A DNA stretch of 46,590 nt from assembly GCF_016863335.1 (NCBI RefSeq), contig NZ_BOOR01000081.1:1-46590 (forward strand), written 5' to 3'. Position 1 is the first letter of the stretch. Each line of letters opens with the position of its first letter. The translations under genes were made by a program, and so were the position numbers. This DNA comes from Planotetraspora thailandica. GTDB taxonomy: Bacteria; Actinomycetota; Actinomycetes; Streptosporangiales; Streptosporangiaceae. Below the pieces are notes generated by a model, which was not told the origin of the DNA, did no database searches, and was given only the letters and a program-made list of their open reading frames with translations. This document shows, piece after piece, positions 27,601 to 35,133 of the stretch.

Positions 27601-30600
27601 GCGGGTACGCGGCCTTCGTGCCCGAGTACCGGACGTACTGGCCGCCCTTGGTGAGATAGGTGCGGCCCTCGAAGGTGAACGCGCCGTCGGGGCCGGTCTC
27701 GAAACCGGCGGGCAGATCGCCCCAGTCGTCCTCGACGGTGCGGGGGAAACCCTGGTCCACCAGCTCCAGCTCGGCCGCGCTGTACCGGACGTACTGGCCG
27801 TCCCGGAAGGCGTACAGCTCGCCCGTCGGCGCGACGAACGCGGCGTCGAGACGGCCGTCCGCGAACTCGTTGCCGATCGTGCCCCATCGTTGGTTGACGG
27901 GGTGCACGCCGCCGTCGCCGACGTACTCCTTGTCCTTGAACAGGAACACCGAGCCGTCGGGGGCGCGGAAGGCGGCATCGAGGCCGTCCTCGAAACGATC
28001 GGGCAGCGGGGGCAGGGCCGGCTCCAGCTCGGCGGCCAGGGCCGACAGGGGCTTGGGGTAACCGTCGTCCACGTAGGTGCGGTCGGTGCCGGAATAGCGG
28101 ACGTACTGGTCGCCGGAGAACAGGTAGACGCGGCGGTCGGCCACCAGGGTCGCGTCGACCAGGCCCGTCTCGGCGAGCGTGTTGCGTTCCCGCCCTTCGA
28201 AGGTGAACGTCGCCGAGAGCTCGGGCGAGACGGTGTGGCAGACGCCGGCGATCAGCAGATGGATCGTGCGGTCGTTGCCGACCACCGCGTCGACGCGGTG
28301 CTCGAGCGCGTCCTCGAAGGACTCGGGGAGGTTCTGGAACGGCTCCTCCTTACGGAGCTCTCCAGCGATCTTCTTGGGGTAGCCGGGGTCGACGTAGCGG
28401 TAGCCGGGGCCGGTGTACCGGACGTAGGTGTCGCCGGAGAACAGGTAGGTGTATTCGCCGCGCCAGACGAAGGCGGCGTCGACCGTGCCGCCCTCGGCGA
28501 CGAACGGGTTGCTTGACACGGCCCACTGGTCGCGGACCTCCAGGAGCGGGCCGAACACCCCGTCCGCGTGGCGGGCGCAGGTGTCGTCGAAGAAGAACCA
28601 GGTCGAGCCGTCGCGCGCGGTGAAGGCGGTGCGCAGACCGTCGGGAGCGTCCAGGCCGTCGCCGAAGCCCGGGAAGAGACGCTCGACGGGGCGGGCGAAG
28701 GACCATCGGCCGGTCGTCTCGTTGTAGGAGGCGCACTCCTCGCCGCGGAGCAGGAGCATGGTGGCGCCCTCGAACAAAACCGCGTCGGGGAAACCGAAGC
28801 CGCCGGGGGCGTCGAACACGTCCTCGTCGGCGATGCCGGTCTCGCCCGGTTCCGCGTAGTCGGTTCCCGAGTAGACGACGTAGCGGCGCCGGCCGGCCTC
28901 ATCAGGCTTTTCGTACAAGTAGGTCTTCCCGCCTCGGACGTAGGCGAGGTCGACGCTGGTCAGCCCGGCCCAGTGGGCGTCGATCGGCAGGGGTTCCTCG
29001 CCCTCGGCCACGAACTGGTCGCCGCCGAACAGGTACGTCTTGCCGTCGCGTCCGACGAACACGGCGTCCACCGCGCCGGTCTCGTAGACGTTGTTGCGCG
29101 GGCGGCCCCATTCCTCGGCCAGGGGGTAGGCGTGGCCGAGCTGGACGTTGAAACAGGTCGGGCCTTGGAAGAGGTAGGTGTTGCCGTCGGCGCCGATCAG
29201 GACGGAGTCCAGGCCGGTGCGAAACCGGTCGGGGACCTTGCGCAGGGTGCGCGGGCGGAACGGGGTGGCGGTGACCGAGCGGCCCTCCAGGTTGGAGCGT
29301 TTCGTCCAGCCCGGGAGGGAGCCGGAGGTGACGATCGAGCCGTCCTCGATGAACGCGCAGGCCACCTCGCCGAGCGGCAGGTCTCCGTAACGGCGGTAGG
29401 ACTCGGTGGAGACGGCGTGACACTGGCCGTCGCGGAAGAAGTAGGCGGTGCGGCGGTCGGAGAAGGCCGCGTCTACGCCGCCGAGGGTGACCTCCAGGGC
29501 GCCCAGGCCGGGTTCTTCGGACAGCGTGGGCAGTTCGCGCGGGTAGCCGTCGTCGACTCGGGTCAGGTCGCTTCCGGAGTAGCGGACGTACTGGTCGCCG
29601 GAGAAGAGATAGGTGTGGGTGCGGGGCACGTCGACCCCGTCGACGTTCTCGGTGACGTCGAGGACGAGGGCGGCGTCGACCTTGCCGGTGCGGGCCAGGT
29701 TATTGCCGACGCGGCCCCAGAAGGCGGAGACCGACGAGGGGTAGCGGTCGTCGATGCGGGTGTAGTCGTCGGTCGAGTAGCGCAGGTAGCTCTGCCCGGA
29801 GAACAGGTAGGTGCGGCCGTCCTGGCCGACGAAGGCGGCGTCGATCTTCTCGAAGGGGATGCCGTGCCACCGGTCGCCGAGCGGGGCCGGCTCGGACCAC
29901 CAGCGGTGCCGAGCGTCGAACTCGACGAAACGGTCACCCGCGAACAGGTAGGTGCGGTTGTCGTGGCCGGTGAAGATCGCGTCGACCGGGCCGAGGCGCA
30001 TGTCGTCGGGCAGGTTCCACCAGTTGTCCGACAGCGGCTTGGGATAGCCGGGGTCGGGGGTCCGGTAGTCGCTGGTGGAGTAGCGGACGTAGAAGCGGGA
30101 GCCGTCGCCGCGCACCTTGACGCGCAGGCCCTCCTTGGTGACGTTCAGGATGATGCCCTCGGCGGTGGTGAGGGCCGTGGCCTGGACGCCGGTGAGGGTG
30201 AGCCCGTGCTCCTGGAACAGGTTGCGCAGGGCCGGGGTGAGGCGGCCCGCGTCCAGGTCCGCGTGGTGCTCTTCGGGCACGTCGAACAGGAGCGCGCCGA
30301 CGCCGAACAGGTAGGTGCTGCCGTCCATGACGAAGGAGGCGTCCACCTGGTTCAGGCCGCCCCAGTCACGCTCGATCGCCCGGGGGTAGCCGGAGTCGAC
30401 CGTGGTGTAGTCGGCGGTGGAGTAGCGCACATAGGTGGTGCCGCTGAACAAGTAGGCCTTGCCGTCAAGGCCGGTGAAGGCGGCGTCGACCCCGGGGAGC
30501 GCGGGCGGCAGGAGGCCCCAGCGTTCGGCGGTCGGGACGATCTCCGCGTCTCCCGTGAGCGCGACGGTCTTGCCGTCCTTGAACAGGTGGAGCACGCCGT

Positions 30601-33600
30601 TCGCGTCGGTGAACGCGGCCTCGACGCCCCCCTCGAACTGGGGCGGGAGGTCGTCGAGCAGCCGCGGGACACCCTCGTCGGCCAGGACGCCGTCGTTTTC
30701 GATGTTGTCGGAATAGCGGAGGGACAGGCCGCCGGACAACAGGCGGACGGAGGCCGCGTCGGCGTAGGCGGCATCGACGTGTGCCAGATCGGCGGAGCGG
30801 GTTCTGCCCCATGTCGCGGCGATCGGGTGCTCGCCGTCCACGGTGATCCAGCGGTCGGCGGTGAACAGGTGGACGGTGCCGTCGCGGTCCTGGAAACAGG
30901 CGTCGACGGGAGTGCCGGGGGCGGCAAGGCCCTCGCGCTCACGCCACTCCTCGATCGGGCGGGGATAGCCTTCGTCCAGCGTGCCGGCCGTGTAGCGGAT
31001 GTACTGGTCGCCACTGAACAGGTAGGTGCGGCCGTCGTTGTCGACGAACGCGCTGTCGATGCGTTCGGGGTCGGCGAAGTTGTTCTTGATCGTTCCCCAG
31101 GTCTGCCGGCGCGGGGCCCAGCGCTGGCCGCCCGGTTCGCGGGTGAACGCCAGGCTCGTCCCGGCCTCGTCGTGGCCGACGATCCATTCCTTGCCGTCGG
31201 TGTGGCGGAAGGCGGCGTCCACCGCCACGAGGGCCGCGAACCTCGGGGACAGGTCGGTAAGCGGCTTGCGCGGGCCCTTCAGCGAGTAGGCCTCGTACGT
31301 CCAGTAGCCGGTGCCGGCGAACAGGTAGGTCAGGCCGTCGGCGCTCTCCAGGAGGGCGTCGAAACGTTCGATCCCGGCCGGGAGCGTCAGCGGCTCGGGG
31401 AACTTGCCGACGAGGTCCTGGTCGAGGAAGACCGTCTTGACCTCGGTGGGGTCGAGACCGAGCCGGGCCGCGAGCAGGGCGAACCCGCGGATCCGGCGGC
31501 AGGCCAGGCGGAAGCGGGGGTCGTCCGGTTCCTCCTCGGCACCGAGGGCGGGAGCGGCCAGGAGATCGAGGGATTCCTGAACTCCTCCGGCCACGGACTC
31601 CGCGATCGCCGCCGCGGTGGCGGCCGGGACGCCGAAGGCGTCGGCCAGGCAGGTGTGCAGCGCCTCCTCCTGGCGCTCCGCCAGGCCGGTCAACAGGTCG
31701 GTGATCTCCTGTACGGCTTCCGCCAGCTGGCCGGCGGCTTCGTGGAGGAGGAAGAAGACGTCGCGGCTGAAGTCCTCGAAGCCGGGGACGGCGAAGTCGA
31801 GGTTGTGGCCGGCGTCGGCGAAGTAGGGCAGCCAGGAGTGGGCCACGACGAGTCCCTCGGCCAACTGGCCCGAGGCCACGAGGTGCTCCAGGAGGTCGTC
31901 GCGCTGGTCCTCGGTGAGGCCGAGCTCGGTGACCGCCGACGGGGAGAGGCGGTAGGGATCCTGGTCTTCGAGCACCCGGACGATCCTGGCGAAGACCAGG
32001 ACTTGCTCGGTTTCGGTGAAGCCGTCCAGGGTGACGGCGCCGTTCGGGTCGGCGAAGGTCGCCTCGTCCAGGACCCGGCCGTACTCGGTGTAGAGCCCGT
32101 CCAGGGCCTTGCTGACCCGTTCGGCCGCGACCTCGTCGGCCGGCCCGGCGAGGTCGTCGAGCGTGATGGTGGCCAGTTCGGTGTGATATTCCGCGATCTG
32201 CCTCTGCAGAATCTTCAGGAGCGCGGCGGCGATCGGGGCGAACTCGGCGGAAAGGGCGAAGTCGTCCTTGCTCAGGGACTCCAGCGTGGCCTGGTCCGCG
32301 TAGTAACCCTCCTCGTCCAGATGGCCGTTGAAGCGGAGGCTCTCGAACAGCCTCGTCGTCTGAACCTCGGTCAGCCTGAGTTCTGCGAGGAGGTCGGGCT
32401 CCAGGTAGAGCGCCTCTTCTTCGAACTGGGCCGCGCGGGCGTCGAACAGGGCCTTCACCGGCGCTTCCGCGTCGGCGAGGTCGGCGTTCACAGCGAAGGT
32501 CGTGACGTTGTCGGCGTCGAGGAAGAACGCCGGGTCGGTGAGCTCGCCGGCTTCGTCCAGGTAACCGTTGTAGATCAGGTTGTCGTACAGTTCAGCCCGC
32601 CGGCCCTCGGTGAGGTCGGCGAAGTCGGCCAGGTCCGCGGGGAAGAAGGCCGTCACGCCGTTCACCAGGCCCGCGATGGTCTTGAAGAGGAGCTCGCGGT
32701 AGAGGATGAAATCGCTCGCGAGCGCCAGGGCGTCGGTCGAGCGGATCGTGCCGTCGGCCTGGAGGTGGCCGCGGTGAACGAGGTTCTTGAAGATCTTCTC
32801 TTGGAGGCGTTCGCCGAGGCCGAGGCCGAGGAAGTCCGATGGGAAGATCACGCCCAGGTCGGCGACGGCGTCGTAAGCGGCGCTCTCCACCACGGCCGCA
32901 TCCAGCTTCAGGAGCCGGCCGCCCGTCACGGAGACCACGCCGTCGTCGTAGGAGGCCAGGACATCGTGGACGACCTGGGCGGCGCGTTCGCTGAATCGGG
33001 TGGAGACGAACAGCTCCGGAGACAGAGCGGCCTGTTCCAGGGCTTCCCGGAGGGCGTCGAACAGGTCGTCTTCTTCGGGAGCGGGGCGTCCGCCGAGGAT
33101 CTCCGACAGTTCCCGGCCGTCGAAACCGGTCTTCTGCATCCAGGTGACGAGCGCGAACAGGGTCTGGACGAGCCACAGCGCCGCCGCCGGATCGCCGCCT
33201 TCCAGGATCTTGTGGAGGTCGCGGACGGGTTCGCTTTCCAGCACCGTCAAAACGTCGAACAGTTCGTCCGTGGAGATGCCCAGCGCGTCGGCGAGCAGGC
33301 AGACCCTGCGGACCAGGGAGATCTCGGGAAGGCCGACCTCACCCCGATCGAAGGGGCTGGGCTCCCTGCCGTCGTAACGGGCTCGGTAGCGGCGGACGGT
33401 CGTGACAATGTCCGGTTCGCCGACCGTCAGAAGGGTCGCCAGGCGGAAGCGGTAGTCGCGATTGGCCGGGGTGAGAATGTCTCCGGCACAGACCTCGATC
33501 TCCGTACCCTCCGGGGGACTCCACGGCGCGGCCAGGCCGCACACGTCCGGGATCTCGAGCCCGTGCGCCCGCTTCAGGCGGACGACGTCGGCGACTGTCC

Positions 33601-34399
33601 GGAGGGCGTCCGGGTCGAGCCGGGCCTCGCAGTAGGTGGTCAAGACCTGATCGAGTTCGGTGGTGGTCAGGCCGGTCCTGCGGGCCAGGCGGATGAGGCG
33701 GTTCGCGCGCTCGAACCAGGCGAAGGAAGGGGTTCCCTCGCCACCCGGGCCCAGCAGGGTCTTCTCGTCCAGGCTCAGGGTCGCGTCCGCGCCGAGGCCG
33801 ACGAGTTCGCGCAAGTCCTCTCCGGCCAGTCCGGTGGCCTCGGCGAACCTCGCCGCGTCGGTCAGGTCGTCGAGCTCCTCGGCCTCCCCCAGGCCGTAAC
33901 GGTCCTTGAGCTCGGCCTCGCCCGCCGCCTCAGAGGTCACGATCGTGCTTTCGTCGGCCGACAGGCCCAGGTGCGCACGGGCCACCGCGTCCGGGTCGAC
34001 CCGTCCGGCGAACAGCCGGGCGAACTCCTCCGGCGTGACGCGCAGGTGTTCCAGGTATTTGCGCAGCCTCGCATCGTCCAGGGCGAACGGGAGGCCGAAG
34101 GGATGGGTGTGCTCGCGGAGCCTCTCGTACGGCTCGTCGCCGACAAGCCGCTCCAGCACCTCGTTGACGATGTCGAGGTAAGCCGTCTCATTGAAGGTGT
34201 TCTGCGCGTCGAGAACGATGTCCTTCAGATCCGGCCGTCGCGCCAGCAGCGCCGGACGGTCGAATGTTCCCTCGAGCAGGCCGAGCAGCTCCACGAAGTA
34301 CGCGGCCGGCGACGAGACGGACCTGGCGTCATCCTCCTCCGGAAACCTCAATTCTCCGAACAGCTGCGCATAGCTGGGCGATGACCCGTCCGTCTGCAT
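21683..34399 (-). CDS. Giant Tc-toxin A-type protein with two clusters of hemopexin-like repeats
   Basis: 4238 aa from the ATG at 34399 (GGGGAG 7 nt upstream; an ATG at 34483 lacks any ribosome site). Residues about 1-130 match the VRP1/SpvA-type start of TcA proteins: SSPAAYFVELLGLL, RRPDLKDIVLDAQNTFNE, LDIVNEVLERL. A long helical region follows to about 1010. Residues ~1015-2285 contain about 25 hemopexin-like repeats (DAAFxxxDGxTYLFSGDQYVRYS...DxGYPKxI). About 2290-2840 is TcA shell/neuraminidase-like region. A second set of about 8 repeats spans ~2840-3205. From ~3280 come LDFDSSGGLYYWEIFFHAP and WYEYVFDPTERTRYW, conserved in TcA. Residues ~3630-3730 are coiled coil, ~3735-3790 a Gly/Ala-rich hydrophobic pore-tip-like segment, and ~3850-4238 the TcB-binding-type end (WMVERLSGLYFQTYNL, PGHFRRQIKTVSVTFEG). 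Expected role: a secreted pentameric pore that attaches to target cells and injects a payload. No TcB/TcC gene lies in the window. Confidence 0.9.
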   Translation of the reverse strand: MQTDGSSPSYAQLFGELRFPEEDDARSVSSPAAYFVELLGLLEGTFDRPALLARRPDLKDIVLDAQNTFNETAYLDIVNEVLERLVGDEPYERLREHTHPFGLPFALDDARLRKYLEHLRVTPEEFARLFAGRVDPDAVARAHLGLSADESTIVTSEAAGEAELKDRYGLGEAEELDDLTDAARFAEATGLAGEDLRELVGLGADATLSLDEKTLLGPGGEGTPSFAWFERANRLIRLARRTGLTTTELDQVLTTYCEARLDPDALRTVADVVRLKRAHGLEIPDVCGLAAPWSPPEGTEIEVCAGDILTPANRDYRFRLATLLTVGEPDIVTTVRRYRARYDGREPSPFDRGEVGLPEISLVRRVCLLADALGISTDELFDVLTVLESEPVRDLHKILEGGDPAAALWLVQTLFALVTWMQKTGFDGRELSEILGGRPAPEEDDLFDALREALEQAALSPELFVSTRFSERAAQVVHDVLASYDDGVVSVTGGRLLKLDAAVVESAAYDAVADLGVIFPSDFLGLGLGERLQEKIFKNLVHRGHLQADGTIRSTDALALASDFILYRELLFKTIAGLVNGVTAFFPADLADFADLTEGRRAELYDNLIYNGYLDEAGELTDPAFFLDADNVTTFAVNADLADAEAPVKALFDARAAQFEEEALYLEPDLLAELRLTEVQTTRLFESLRFNGHLDEEGYYADQATLESLSKDDFALSAEFAPIAAALLKILQRQIAEYHTELATITLDDLAGPADEVAAERVSKALDGLYTEYGRVLDEATFADPNGAVTLDGFTETEQVLVFARIVRVLEDQDPYRLSPSAVTELGLTEDQRDDLLEHLVASGQLAEGLVVAHSWLPYFADAGHNLDFAVPGFEDFSRDVFFLLHEAAGQLAEAVQEITDLLTGLAERQEEALHTCLADAFGVPAATAAAIAESVAGGVQESLDLLAAPALGAEEEPDDPRFRLACRRIRGFALLAARLGLDPTEVKTVFLDQDLVGKFPEPLTLPAGIERFDALLESADGLTYLFAGTGYWTYEAYSLKGPRKPLTDLSPRFAALVAVDAAFRHTDGKEWIVGHDEAGTSLAFTREPGGQRWAPRRQTWGTIKNNFADPERIDSAFVDNDGRTYLFSGDQYIRYTAGTLDEGYPRPIEEWREREGLAAPGTPVDACFQDRDGTVHLFTADRWITVDGEHPIAATWGRTRSADLAHVDAAYADAASVRLLSGGLSLRYSDNIENDGVLADEGVPRLLDDLPPQFEGGVEAAFTDANGVLHLFKDGKTVALTGDAEIVPTAERWGLLPPALPGVDAAFTGLDGKAYLFSGTTYVRYSTADYTTVDSGYPRAIERDWGGLNQVDASFVMDGSTYLFGVGALLFDVPEEHHADLDAGRLTPALRNLFQEHGLTLTGVQATALTTAEGIILNVTKEGLRVKVRGDGSRFYVRYSTSDYRTPDPGYPKPLSDNWWNLPDDMRLGPVDAIFTGHDNRTYLFAGDRFVEFDARHRWWSEPAPLGDRWHGIPFEKIDAAFVGQDGRTYLFSGQSYLRYSTDDYTRIDDRYPSSVSAFWGRVGNNLARTGKVDAALVLDVTENVDGVDVPRTHTYLFSGDQYVRYSGSDLTRVDDGYPRELPTLSEEPGLGALEVTLGGVDAAFSDRRTAYFFRDGQCHAVSTESYRRYGDLPLGEVACAFIEDGSIVTSGSLPGWTKRSNLEGRSVTATPFRPRTLRKVPDRFRTGLDSVLIGADGNTYLFQGPTCFNVQLGHAYPLAEEWGRPRNNVYETGAVDAVFVGRDGKTYLFGGDQFVAEGEEPLPIDAHWAGLTSVDLAYVRGGKTYLYEKPDEAGRRRYVVYSGTDYAEPGETGIADEDVFDAPGGFGFPDAVLFEGATMLLLRGEECASYNETTGRWSFARPVERLFPGFGDGLDAPDGLRTAFTARDGSTWFFFDDTCARHADGVFGPLLEVRDQWAVSSNPFVAEGGTVDAAFVWRGEYTYLFSGDTYVRYTGPGYRYVDPGYPKKIAGELRKEEPFQNLPESFEDALEHRVDAVVGNDRTIHLLIAGVCHTVSPELSATFTFEGRERNTLAETGLVDATLVADRRVYLFSGDQYVRYSGTDRTYVDDGYPKPLSALAAELEPALPPLPDRFEDGLDAAFRAPDGSVFLFKDKEYVGDGGVHPVNQRWGTIGNEFADGRLDAAFVAPTGELYAFRDGQYVRYSAAELELVDQGFPRTVEDDWGDLPAGFETGPDGAFTFEGRTYLTKGGQYVRYSGTKAAYPQEFAQRWSGAADYRLGDVQTIVGFIDLCRSHPDGLAGFFLTGAEDPYKYLSDLFGWDLEELRWARRNSALLTPHVRDEHLFEIEFLLALADLFTAAGRFGAGPSEIYREVWQKVFGSTRDLEAAATALYGMLERQTDQQAWPALSKTLHDELNVLKRDALVAYLAPAYGTPRDLFNRYLIDVEMGAEGTTSRVREAIGATQLYLHRYLLDLETVELPDDVDPDEVKSRLRLWWSWMRNYRTWEANRKVFLYPENYLRPELRSRKTPAFAALESDLLQGEITAQSVQTAYKRYLDEYTEVSRLAIAGGYVYTADGAAAGERRLVLFGRTRTEPRRYYFRTAEFRDGQKLSATWEPWAKVDVQIDAERVDPVHAFGRVFVFWPVVEAVTADDPSTTTIVTTQSGGGQQVAAPPPRYRVKICYSFRNLTGEWVAAQVLAVDAEQAGPITDVSLYVQASRLVPGVSEHDSIVVRCTYTVGTTPGTTAVTSAFSLTPELYGLPAKTTVDPARPADLSRIFMEPTTTPINDVVRFNAPADTQDGAWFSVDHKGGSFLCRPVAAPDEPAALLPLKGNQDRLPTTWDGIDAAFQLADGTLYFFDNVGGNFVAVPPGKVTSRQTRQATAERFGVVGTNLLRTGVVDAALVRGDRIFLFSGDEYYRYPKLGFGTLDPGYPKKTASNTENLPPWTKVDAAFTGPGGVEIFYSKAREGYAVSGAFGTIRQWQIPGKPSLDAVVAKDGYTYLIFGDQYVRLGPDLLPDKGYPRPLAKNPDGVAAGPGPSFTLVGGVITVDNARRVYWANAHGIDEPPRPTSELGRVQTAITRTGEVDAAYVADGKLFLVSGGEFVRYTLSGGAAQPTIPDYIDAGYPKPAAQRIDAVFRRGDLRYVFSGGGYGTLPAGQEPDARLALLPIQGNWRCLPEGFPQGFTGVLDADSALYFFVGTQYAAYPAAEAVKRPYEIASLPYDIVRLTSSTAAELNRRLLTGGVDALLDPSTQELDELPAFSGTRSDATTVRVRPELAAASVPVSSHLDFDSSGGLYYWEIFFHAPLLIAQALNAAQRFEDARRWYEYVFDPTERTRYWRFLPFLAVDVQALVDDCREDLRALNDAQVSARLTPILDSVEALAPAFRQSRDLTTDELEFLKGLAGLDAGLTGALGERTAMLGQLRRQYDLMGDRRSLLQTYLDDPFDPHAIAELRPEAYRRAVVMAYIDNLLDWGDLLFRQYTAESVDEARMLYIFAYDLLGERPYSAGPRALPPASPYELPDGEGPGETGHLTADGTLLEEEGAVHAGVANPYFYVPENGQFLEYWNRVEDRLTKIRQSLDIMGVSRPIPLFEPPADVMALVRGVATGATLDQLTAAATAAVPPYRFDFLYQRAKELADRLRQLGDELLNAFEQRDGEELALLRNRQEAEILALTRQIKENQVRIAEEGLAEARDSKVAAEARVTHYETLVAEGLSPLQEAQIAMMGLGAAAHFVAGGLKIGAAIASGVPQALIGPFIMGTSVGGDQVGDALDIGSEVSSTLGEGFSMLGELLGVRADQERQEQDWNLQVAISRSDVVQLGHQVASAELQLALARRELEIHNRQVAHLDAETAFMTGKFAGAQLYGWMVERLSGLYFQTYNLTYEMARAAERAYAFERDGSPGFIQPTYWESRRNGLLAGHGLALDLDRLGQAYVLSDERGLEITKRVSLLQIDPLGLLTLKNEGRGEFALTEALFDRDFPGHFRRQIKTVSVTFEGPDGPLSVNATLTQLDSKTVLTADPKAVKYLLDPKGSAPESLRGDWRPSQQIALSDVEYGRDGNGLFELRFDDQRYLPFEGTGAVSRWRLEARRVLADLVDVTITVKYTADQGGETFATAVRGMLKPYPAARYLDVAASFPDEWEAFLSGDDDALVLPITADLLPGLSGRQITGVYAHYEADSAVRFLLNGDSRLPLTEGRVLRTPGLTVRDWSLVLDGDKSGLSGFALILSYRALP
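24780..25870 (-). repeat. Second hemopexin-like repeat cluster within the TcA-like gene (about 8 units)
   Basis: Units include DGTLYFFDNVGGNFVAV, GDRIFLFSGDEYYRYP, GYTYLIFGDQYVRLG, GKLFLVSGGEFVRYT and SALYFFVGTQYAAYP. Two units are degenerate. Eight units would build two four-bladed propellers. The cluster is separated from the first by about 550 residues of TcA-type sequence. Confidence 0.75.
27540..31345 (-). repeat. First hemopexin-like repeat cluster within the TcA-like gene (about 25 units)
   Basis: Roughly 50-residue units with a conserved strand TYLFSGDQYVRYS, an Asp-Ala-Ala-Phe strand before it, and a DxGYPKxI..W linker after it. I count about 25, of which five or six are degenerate. 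Every four units should close one small beta-propeller, so six propellers in a row are expected, an unusually large adhesive array. Confidence 0.8.
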
Positions 34400-34446
34400 C
34401 ACTCGTCTCCCCAAACTCAGGCTGAACGGCGCTTCATGATTCCGTG

Positions 34447-34486
34447 CCGGGTGCGACCCGGAACACTTACCCGAAGGCGACATATA
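34447..34486 (-). promoter_or_regulatory. Possible toxin-operon promoter and leader hairpin
   Basis: On the minus strand TATATG (34481-34486) is a plausible -10 box about 80 nt before the toxin start codon. The leader then contains CCGGGT/ACCCGG arms at 34447-34461, a 6-bp hairpin. No clear -35 is seen. Confidence 0.35.
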
Positions 34487-34558
34487 GCTCGGCGCAGGGA
34501 AAACGCAGGTTGGGGCGTCACGACCGGCTCGAATGATCTTCTGCTGCGGGTGCTTTAG

Positions 34559-34656
34559 CCGGCGACCTCCCTTTCAGGTTGCCGGTGGCCGCCCTTTTAA
34601 AGGCATGCCGAGGAGGATGGGCAACTCGGCCGGTTACGGGACCCTTGTTGTTGCCG
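34559..34656 (-). promoter_or_regulatory. Structured segment upstream of the toxin operon
   Basis: On the minus strand there is a 10-bp stem with one mismatch (34559-34568 with 34576-34585), a 6-bp stem (34607-34612 with 34625-34630), and two copies of CGGCAAC followed by AAGGG (34637-34656 and 34569-34584). It could be a structured RNA leader or a binding region; I cannot match it to a known riboswitch class. Confidence 0.35.
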
Positions 34657-35007
34657 ATCCACCGAAGGCCATTCACCTGAATCGGCACTAAATGCCCAAA
34701 AAGCGAACAGCGGGAAGAATCAAGGAAAACCGTGGGGGTCCACGTATTGGAGCTCAAATCTGTTCAGATGCGGATCATAGGATCAGAGTCGACCTGCCGC
34801 CGCCGGGCAGATGGCGACTGACCGCTCCTACGACGTCGACGCGTCGAGAACCTCGTGATCACCCCCTGTTCGCCTGCGGGCATCCCCGGCGCCCGCCTAC
34901 AGACCGCTAAACGAACATCACGTCACCATTCGAGGCGCCAGGGCATTGGCCACAATGCCAGACGACGACAACATTGCGGCAATTTCATTCAATGAAGGAA
35001 AGTCGTC

Positions 35008-35133
35008 ATGGCCCTGCCTTCCAATGAACGAAATATTCGCCACCCTCTCAATAGCGCGAATGGTAATTCTCGGAGAGAGGTGAACGCCCTTCATCAATCA
35101 CTTCGACGCATACTCAAATGGGTCGCTAATTAG
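35008..35133 (+). CDS. Possible small basic peptide gene
   Basis: 41 aa, beginning MALPSNERNIRHPLNSANG and ending LRRILKWVAN. AAGGAAAG lies about 8 nt before the ATG. The peptide is basic with a hydrophobic/aromatic end. The codon usage is AT-richer than the neighbours. It may be chance or a fragment of an acquired gene. Confidence 0.25.
   Translation: MALPSNERNIRHPLNSANGNSRREVNALHQSLRRILKWVAN

Noticed and set aside
19985-34384. Very long open frames on the plus strand opposite the toxin operon (up to about 1900 codons)
   Set aside because: They are antisense shadows of the high-GC coding strand: composition is Arg/Gly/Val/Leu-rich without domains, and there are no ribosome sites.
34483-34483. 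An upstream ATG adding 28 residues to the TcA-like protein
   Set aside because: No ribosome site and it overlaps the -10-like TATATG; the ATG at 34399 has GGGGAG at the right distance.
34559-34656. Assignment to a cyclic-dinucleotide or cobalamin riboswitch
   Set aside because: Only scattered short matches; the conserved cores I know are not present in the right order, so only an unclassified structured region is reported.
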